From NCBI GenBank assembly GCA_034111085.1, contig JAWUXZ010000052.1, positions 1 to 64,000 of the forward strand: a stretch of DNA of 64,000 nt, given 5' to 3'. The position numbers and the translations under genes are program-made. The DNA comes from Dinoroseobacter sp034111085 (lineage in GTDB: Bacteria; Pseudomonadota; Alphaproteobacteria; Rhodobacterales; Rhodobacteraceae). Positions 59,057 through 64,000 of the stretch are shown piece by piece; positions within the stretch are counted from its first letter, which is position 1; each line of letters starts with the position of its first letter. The notes beneath the pieces are model-generated. The model was not told the DNA's origin. It made no database searches and saw only the letters and a program-made list of their open reading frames with translations.

Positions 59057-59665
59057 CACCTCGCGACGCTCGGCCCGCGCTTGCCTGATAATCTGCCAAG
59101 CGCTCGACAAAAACAGGCTCGCCATCAAGCCGGCCACTGCCAAATCTGGCCATCCGGTCGCGGTCCCCCACACCCCGATTGCCGCAAACATTACCGCCAC
59201 ATTGCCAATCGCGTCGTTGCGCGAGCACAGCCAGACCGACCTTACATTCGCGTCGCCGTCTTTATAGGCCATCAGGATCAGGACCGAGGCGAGGTTGGCG
59301 GCGAGCGCCAGAAAGCCCACCGCGCCCATCACCGGCGCGTTCGGCACGCCGATCACGAAGGCGCCGTAGACCGTGTAGCCCATGACCCCCCCGCCCATCA
59401 GCAGCAGGCTAACGCCTTTGACCAGCGCTGCCATCGACCGCGTGGCCAAGGGCGCGCCGATCACCGCCAGCGACAATCCGTAAGTCGCGGCATCCCCTGC
59501 AAAGTCGAGCGCATCGGCCTGTAGCGCCCGACTTCCGGCCAGCGCACCTGCCGCCATTTCGACGCCGAACATCACGGCATTGATCGCGATGACCAACCAC
59601 AAGCGCCGCTTATAGCTGTCCGAGACCCCATCAAATTTGGCGTTCTGGCCGCAACATCCACTCAT
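59012..59665 (-). CDS. Short CDF-family metal cation transporter
   Basis: A 217-residue protein with six transmembrane segments (about 20-205) and a CGGC-free but Cys-containing start (MSGCCGQNAKFDG). The TM2 metal site is DALDFAGDAATYG (two Asp), and the TM5 site reads CSRNDAIGN, with Cys replacing the usual His. The C-terminal cytoplasmic domain of classical CDF proteins is missing; the usual length is near 300. It exports Zn, Cd or another divalent metal. The MerR gene is divergent, and its promoter carries the MerR dyad. Confidence 0.8.
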   Translation of the reverse strand: MSGCCGQNAKFDGVSDSYKRRLWLVIAINAVMFGVEMAAGALAGSRALQADALDFAGDAATYGLSLAVIGAPLATRSMAALVKGVSLLLMGGGVMGYTVYGAFVIGVPNAPVMGAVGFLALAANLASVLILMAYKDGDANVRSVWLCSRNDAIGNVAVMFAAIGVWGTATGWPDLAVAGLMASLFLSSAWQIIRQARAERREVSANARVHHVHEGGA

Positions 59666-59697
59666 CTTTTTTGTCCTTCTCGACTCGGCTTCAGTCT

Positions 59698-59728
59698 GGT
59701 CTAATTGCTCTAGTGACTAGAGGTTCAA
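59698..59728 (-). promoter_or_regulatory. MerR-type operator-promoter of the CDF gene
   Basis: On the minus strand a -35 TTGAAC (59723-59728) and a -10 TAGACC (59698-59703) are separated by exactly 19 bp. Within the spacer lies the dyad CTCTAGT-C-ACTAGAG (59708-59722). The stretched spacer with a central dyad is the hallmark of MerR-activated promoters. The divergent MerR gene begins 12 bp away. Confidence 0.85.
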
Positions 59729-59740
59729 GGGGTTTCTGAA

Positions 59741-60157
59741 TTGTTTTCGATTGGAAAGCTGTCCGAGCAGGCACGGGTTAAGGTCCCGACCATCCGTTAC
59801 TATGAGGGGATTGGCCTGATGCCCAAGGCCGAGCGCAGCGCGGGCGGGCAACGTCGCTACACGCGCGCGCATGCTGAACGTCTTGGTTTCATTCGCCATT
59901 CGCGCGACTTGGGCTTTTCGCTGGACGCCATTCGATCCTTGCTCGATCTGTCGGCGCACCCCGACCAAAGCTGCGTGGAGGCCAATGAGATTGCGCGCGA
60001 CCAGCTTGGCGATGTGCGCGCCCGCATCGCACAGTTGCAAACCCTTGAGGGCGAGTTGGCGCGGATTGCCGCACTTGATTGTGACGGCGGGCCGCTGGCG
60101 GAGTGTCAGGTTTTGACCGCTCTGGGCGATCATACGCAGTGCAAAGGCGCGCATTGA
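59741..60157 (+). CDS. MerR family metal-responsive regulator
   Basis: A TTG start at 59741 after AGGGG gives 138 residues. The winged HTH covers about 1-70 (MFSIGKLSEQARVKVPTIRY, GLMPKAERSAGGQRRY). The long dimerisation helix ends in a metal loop with C78, C114, C122 and C134 (SCVEAN, ALDCDGGPLAEC, HTQCKGAH), close to the ZntR/PbrR pattern. It should respond to Zn, Cd or Pb and activate the divergent CDF gene through the operator at 59698-59728. Confidence 0.85.
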   Translation: MFSIGKLSEQARVKVPTIRYYEGIGLMPKAERSAGGQRRYTRAHAERLGFIRHSRDLGFSLDAIRSLLDLSAHPDQSCVEANEIARDQLGDVRARIAQLQTLEGELARIAALDCDGGPLAECQVLTALGDHTQCKGAH

Positions 60158-60171
60158 GACCGGATTCGCTT

Positions 60172-60234
60172 AGAGGCTAATAAATAGGCATGGGCGCAAT
60201 TTATCTGCACGCATCTTAGCCTCTTTGTGTTTTG
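60172..60234 (+). terminator. Terminator after the MerR gene
   Basis: AGAGGCTAA (60172-60180) pairs with TTAGCCTCT (60216-60224), with an inner ATAAAT/ATTTAT stem, and is followed by TTGTGTTTT. It lies 14 bp after the MerR stop and separates that gene from amtB. Confidence 0.65.
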
Positions 60235-60337
60235 CCCATGGAATGAGCACTTTTTTAGACCTGTGCCGCTTTTCCTTTCGCCGTATTGCCGCTTTTTGCA
60301 GCACGGAATGACGCAACGGGAAGAGGGAGGGATCGCC

Positions 60338-61519
60338 ATGAACGGGGCAGATACCGCATGGATTATGGTCGCAACGGCGCTGGTGCTGTTTATGACGCTG
60401 CCGGGCTTGGCGCTGTTTTACGGAGGGCTGGTGCGTGCGCGCAATGTGCTCAGCGTGTTTATGCAATGCTATGCTATCGCCTGCTTGATGAGCATTCTGT
60501 GGTTCGCACTGGGGTACTCTATCGCCTTTGGGCCGGGGACCAGTGGCTTTTGGGGCGGCCTCGATAAGGCGTTCCTGAACGGGATCACCGCAGAAACGCT
60601 CTCGGGCACCCTGCCAGAAATTCTGTTCTTCGCCTTCCAGATGACCTTCGCCATCATCACGCCCGCCCTGATCGTCGGCGCGTATGTCGAGCGGATCGGG
60701 TTTGGCTTCGTCTTGCTGTTCTCGGGCCTCTGGATGCTGCTTTGCTACGCGCCTGTGGTCCACTGGATCTGGGGCGGCGGCATGCTGTCGGACGGTGGTA
60801 TCTTCGGCGAGATCGGCGTGCGTGATTTCGCGGGCGGCATCGTGGTGCACCAAACCGCAGGCTTGGCGGCGCTTCTGCTGGCGATTTTCCTCGGCAAACG
60901 CCGCAACTCGACCACCCCGCCGCACAATCCCGGTATGGTGATGATCGGGGCGGCGATGCTCTGGGTTGGCTGGTTCGGCTTCAATGGCGGCTCGCAACTG
61001 GCCGCTGATGGTGGCGCTGCAATGGCGATCACGGTGACGCATCTGTCGGCGGCTGCCGCGTCGCTGAGTTGGGCGCTGTGGGAGAAGATCAAGTACGGCA
61101 AGGCGTCTCTGGTAGGCCTCGTTACCGGCACCATTGCGGGCCTTGCGTCGATCACGCCTGCATCTGGGTTTGTAGGCCCCATCGAGGCGCTGATCATCGG
61201 GGCGATTGCCGGGGTGTTGTGCCAAGAAGCGGTGAACCTGATCCGTAACACCTTCAAGATCGACGACACCCTCGATGTGTTCGCGGTCCACGGGGTTGGC
61301 GGGATATTTGGCACAATCATGATCGCAATCTTCGGAGCTGGCAGCTTCATGGCCCAGTTCGGAGGCCTCGCAATCGTCGGTGTCTACACCGTGGTCGTGA
61401 CCGTGGTGCTGATCAAGCTGGTCGGGCTTGTGACGCCATTGCGGGTCGATGAAGAGACCGAGGTCAACGGACTAGACCTAAGCGTCCATGGCGAGCGGGC
61501 CTACGATATACGCTCTTAA
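60338..61519 (+). CDS. amtB: Ammonium transporter AmtB
   Basis: The start is ATG 60338 (MNGADTAWIMVATALVLFMT) with GGGAGGG upstream; the longer frame from 60227 would run into the MerR terminator. The 393-residue protein has eleven transmembrane segments. Amt features: MTLPGLALFYGGLVRARN, DFAGGIVVHQTAGLAALL (twin His region), WVGWFGFNGGSQLAADG and VDDTLDVFAVHGVGGIFGTI (second pore His). No glnK gene is directly upstream. It is followed by a strong terminator. Confidence 0.93.
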   Translation: MNGADTAWIMVATALVLFMTLPGLALFYGGLVRARNVLSVFMQCYAIACLMSILWFALGYSIAFGPGTSGFWGGLDKAFLNGITAETLSGTLPEILFFAFQMTFAIITPALIVGAYVERIGFGFVLLFSGLWMLLCYAPVVHWIWGGGMLSDGGIFGEIGVRDFAGGIVVHQTAGLAALLLAIFLGKRRNSTTPPHNPGMVMIGAAMLWVGWFGFNGGSQLAADGGAAMAITVTHLSAAAASLSWALWEKIKYGKASLVGLVTGTIAGLASITPASGFVGPIEALIIGAIAGVLCQEAVNLIRNTFKIDDTLDVFAVHGVGGIFGTIMIAIFGAGSFMAQFGGLAIVGVYTVVVTVVLIKLVGLVTPLRVDEETEVNGLDLSVHGERAYDIRS

Positions 61520-61540
61520 GGGCGTGATCTGAGCGAGTTG

Positions 61541-61571
61541 GGGGGCCCTGCAGGTTTGTAGGGCCCTTTTT
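61541..61571 (+). terminator. Rho-independent terminator of amtB
   Basis: GGGCCCT (61543-61549) and AGGGCCC (61560-61566) form a stem with a 10-nt loop, followed by five T at 61567-61571. It lies about 21 bp after the amtB stop. Confidence 0.85.
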
Positions 61572-61794
61572 GTTGGAAGCTGCGATCTGCGCCATATCAA
61601 CGGGACCGCGTTTTCGTTTGGCCTTGAACTCGATCCCATTCAGCACAAGGCTGCGGCCTAGCCCCCCAGATTTGTGCCGTTGGGTAGTGCTGCGACGGGT
61701 TCCGAGGAGTATGGTGGTAAAATCCCGATCCTAGCCCCTGCGGGTCTGGTCGGAACGCAAAAGCAGACCATGAACATGTGCGCTTGGCGTGCCC

Positions 61795-62670
61795 TTAGGC
61801 ACCTTCCCAGCGCCGCAACATCCAGTACCATTGCTCGGGGTTCTTCAAGATGCGCGCTGACAAGCTGTCGTTGAATGCGCGCGTCATGGTCAGGGCGTCA
61901 CTATGGGGGATTGGGGCCTCAAACTCGACATCAAAGCTGTGCCCTTTTCCGGTGCGAATACCGTAGGCTGGGATCATCGGCAGGTCGTATTTGAGCGCAA
62001 GCTGGGCCGCAGATAGCGATGTCAGCGCGTCATGGCCCAGAAATGGCAGGCGCACGCCCTCGGCATATTTCTCGTCCAGCAAGATCGAGATAATGCCGCC
62101 GTCGCGCAGGTGGCGCACGAGTGCTTTTGTGCCAACGCGGCCTGTCGCCAAGATCGGTTTGCCGCCAGCCTCAATGCCCGCAAACAGGCGCCGCTCGTAG
62201 TGGCGGTTGGTATGGGGCCGGTAGACCGCGCCGCTTTCCATTCCGTGCATCTTGACGACGGCGCGCACGGCTTCCCATTGCCCGAAATGACCAGACACGA
62301 TGATTGCGCCTTTGCCAGCCTCATGAGCGGCTTTCAGCGCCTCAAGACCGGGGCCAGAGGCTTGGAATTTATGGTGCTGGGTCTGAAACTCGTCGTCGTG
62401 GTAAATCTCAAACAGGGTTTGGCCCATCTGCCGACCCATATCTTGACCGAGCTTGGCGCGGGTGCTGCGCGACATGTCTGGAAAGACCCGTTTCGCTTCG
62501 CCTTCAAAGCGGCGGGCGGCAGGGGGAAACCACCGCATGACGGCTGCAAATGTGGTGCCCAAGCCGCGCGAACGCTTCTCAAAGCTCCGCCACCTCACGG
62601 CGGTCAGTGCCGACCACAGAGGGAAGTAGCGGGCGGAATGCAAAAAAGATTTGAAAGAGGTGGAAAACAT
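61795..62670 (-). CDS. LpxL/HtrB-like lysophospholipid/lipid A acyltransferase
   Basis: I start at ATG 62668-62670 (MFSTSFKSFLHSARYF); a TTG at 62697 would add nine residues. The 291-residue product has an N-terminal hydrophobic segment and the acyltransferase motifs: HFGQWEAV (His-x4-Glu/Asp motif, with the catalytic HxxxxE), a KALVRHLRDGGIISILLDEKY block and YGIRTGKGHSFDVEF. It should transfer an acyl chain to lipid A or a related lipid. It is convergent with amtB and divergent from dcyD. Confidence 0.85.
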   Translation of the reverse strand: MFSTSFKSFLHSARYFPLWSALTAVRWRSFEKRSRGLGTTFAAVMRWFPPAARRFEGEAKRVFPDMSRSTRAKLGQDMGRQMGQTLFEIYHDDEFQTQHHKFQASGPGLEALKAAHEAGKGAIIVSGHFGQWEAVRAVVKMHGMESGAVYRPHTNRHYERRLFAGIEAGGKPILATGRVGTKALVRHLRDGGIISILLDEKYAEGVRLPFLGHDALTSLSAAQLALKYDLPMIPAYGIRTGKGHSFDVEFEAPIPHSDALTMTRAFNDSLSARILKNPEQWYWMLRRWEGA

Positions 62671-62835
62671 GGGGCTGTATGATCCGGTTTGCGGCAAAGA
62701 CCAATCGAAAACGGTGGGTCGGGGCGTGAAGGATGCGAAGTGGTTGGCTTGCGAAGCGGCGCATCGAGACTGTCTTTAGGCGCGATCCCCTGCAATGCTA
62801 GCCGTCAGCGGATTACATTCCTTGGGAGGCGGGCA

Positions 62836-63861
62836 ATGACAAGACTTGGCGAGGGGCCTTTTGCCGCGCTCGAACGCTTCCCACGCGCGGCTATGGGGCA
62901 TCTGCCTACCCCGCTGGAGGCCATGGGAAACCTTGGGCGTGACCTCGGTCTTTCGCTGTTTGTGAAGCGCGATGACTGCACGGGCATAGGGTTTGGCGGC
63001 AACAAAATTCGGCAACTGGAATACTATCTGGGCGACGCGCAGCTGGCGGGCGCGGATGTGTTGCTGATCACTGGGGCCGTTCAGTCGAACTTTGTGCGCG
63101 CGGCGGCTGCAATGTGCTGCCGGCTTGGGATGGCGTGTCACATTCAGTTGGAAGAACGCGTGCCTGACATCTCGGCGCTGCACCGCACCAATGGCAATAT
63201 GTTGCTGAACAATTTGCTGGGCGCGACCCTGCATTCGTACCCCGAAGGCGAAGACGAGGCCGGGGCGGATGCTGCGATTGCATCCATTGCAGGCGAGCTG
63301 CGCGAGAAGGGCCACACGCCCTACATCATCCCCCTTGGTGCGACGAGCAAACCGCTGGGCGCGCTGGGCTATGTCCGTGCGGCGATGGAGGTTCTGCCGC
63401 AGATCGAGGCGGCGGGCGGTATCGACGAGATAATCGTGGCGTCTGGTAGCGCGCTGACCCATGCGGGACTTCTGCTGGGGCTTCGTTTGGCAGGTGACAT
63501 GACGCCTGTGCGCGGGATTTGCGTGCGCCGGGATGCCGAGGGGCAGACGGCGCGGGTTCTCAAGCGGGTGGCAGATACGGCTGCGTTGATGGGGGTGATT
63601 AGCCCGGTGACGGTGGATGATGTGCGGGTGTCGGATGTGGCGCTGGGCCCCGGTTATGGTCGAATGACAGCGGGGACACGCGCTGCGATCATGCGCACGG
63701 CCCGCGCAGAGGGTCTGTTCCTAGATCCGGTCTATACGGGCAAGGTGATGGCGGGGCTGATAGCGCTGGCCGAGGCGGATGAATTATGCGGCAACCGGGT
63801 TCTGTTTTGGCACACCGGGGGGCAGCCTGCGTTGTTTGGGTATAGCGATCAGTTTGTTTAA
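62836..63861 (+). CDS. dcyD: D-cysteine desulfhydrase / ACC deaminase family PLP enzyme
   Basis: The start is ATG 62836 (MTRLGEGPFAALERFPRAAM) with GGGAGGCGGG upstream; the longer frame from 62689 is unlikely. The 341-residue enzyme is a fold-type II PLP protein: the Schiff-base lysine is K57 in GGNKIRQLEYY, GAVQSNFVRAAA binds the substrate carboxylate and SGSALTHAGLLLG binds the phosphate. Family members cleave D-cysteine to pyruvate, H2S and NH3, or L-cysteate, or ACC. D-cysteine desulfhydrase is most likely, as typical of proteobacteria. Confidence 0.82.
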   Translation: MTRLGEGPFAALERFPRAAMGHLPTPLEAMGNLGRDLGLSLFVKRDDCTGIGFGGNKIRQLEYYLGDAQLAGADVLLITGAVQSNFVRAAAAMCCRLGMACHIQLEERVPDISALHRTNGNMLLNNLLGATLHSYPEGEDEAGADAAIASIAGELREKGHTPYIIPLGATSKPLGALGYVRAAMEVLPQIEAAGGIDEIIVASGSALTHAGLLLGLRLAGDMTPVRGICVRRDAEGQTARVLKRVADTAALMGVISPVTVDDVRVSDVALGPGYGRMTAGTRAAIMRTARAEGLFLDPVYTGKVMAGLIALAEADELCGNRVLFWHTGGQPALFGYSDQFV

Positions 63862-63882
63862 GCGGTGACAGGCTTGGGTCTT

Positions 63883-63934
63883 TAGGGTGTTGCGTGAGGC
63901 AGCTCAAATATAGACAAGGCGTCGCGACACCCTA
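63883..63934 (+). promoter_or_regulatory. 12-bp inverted repeat before the last gene
   Basis: TAGGGTGTTGCG (63883-63894) and CGCGACACCCTA (63923-63934) pair with a single G-U over a 28-nt loop. It sits between the dcyD stop (63861) and the ATG at 63949. It may be an RNA hairpin in the leader, a terminator without a T-run, or an operator. Confidence 0.4.
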
Positions 63935-63948
63935 TTGAAGGACACCCC

Positions 63949-64000
63949 ATGAACAAGTCTGTCATCCTCATTATGGCGGTCCTTTTGGCCACGCTGTTCA
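63949..64000 (+). CDS. N-terminus of a secreted or membrane protein (cut by window edge)
   Basis: ATG 63949 follows GAAGGA. The 17 visible codons encode MNKSVILIMAVLLATLF, a positively charged start followed by a hydrophobic stretch typical of a signal peptide or the first helix of a membrane or lipoprotein. The rest is outside the window, so no family can be assigned. Confidence 0.7.
   Translation, partial: MNKSVILIMAVLLATLF

Noticed and set aside
61464..61646. A 60-codon minus-strand frame over the end of amtB and its terminator
   Set aside because: It reads through the terminator hairpin and amtB coding sequence; no ribosome site.

Overview
The window looks like a chromosomal segment of a marine Rhodobacterales (Roseobacter-group) alphaproteobacterium. 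It is GC-rich and densely coded. It carries the ScfR/PccR-regulated propionyl-CoA locus, a short proline-tRNA ligase without an editing domain, DUF1127, DUF1036, DUF465 and DUF4174 proteins, and many small lipoproteins of the kind found in that family. I see no rRNA, tRNA, CRISPR array or prophage. The only mobile element is the 5' end of an IS1595-type transposase cut by the left edge.

Layout. 1-3.3 kb: transposase end, then a mandelate-racemase-like enzyme divergent from a coupled trio (55-aa ORF, SnoaL-like protein, RraA-like aldolase), probably accessory sugar-acid catabolism. 3.3-9.1 kb: a 0.5-kb non-coding stretch, an acetyltransferase, a Bax-inhibitor-1 membrane protein, DUF1127 divergent from a LysR regulator, a quinone oxidoreductase, an XRE regulator and a HisN-like phosphatase. 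9.1-12 kb: 8-oxoguanine deaminase and guanine deaminase, convergent, with an unusual palindrome and repeats between them. 12-25 kb: mgtE-fau, a YmdB-like phosphoesterase, EamA and LysE exporters, two convergent SLC13 permeases, yebC, and several membrane or secreted proteins.

25.9-39.6 kb is the propionate module: the regulator pccR, pccB, pccA and methylmalonyl-CoA mutase. RidA, small lipoproteins, hypothetical proteins and a sulfotransferase-like gene are interleaved. TTTGCAAA boxes in the pccR and pccB promoters fit control by PccR. 39.6-42.3 kb holds a PAS protein and an OxyR-like regulator that lacks both redox cysteines. 42.3-48 kb is a complete seven-gene Mrp-type Na+/H+ antiporter operon, mrpA-G, preceded by a gene-free leader of about 460 bp packed with GC-rich hairpins. 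This is the best candidate here for an undescribed RNA element.

48-64 kb: a VOC protein, an acetyltransferase, a TerB-DnaJ protein, an endonuclease/phosphatase-like enzyme, and a minus-strand operon AI-2E transporter-hda-ppk1-ppx. These are followed by proS, a GDSL hydrolase, a CDF metal exporter divergent from its MerR regulator across a textbook 19-bp-spacer operator, amtB, a lipid A acyltransferase-like protein, D-cysteine desulfhydrase, and the start of a secreted protein cut by the right edge. All functional calls rest on reading motifs by eye. No database search was run.
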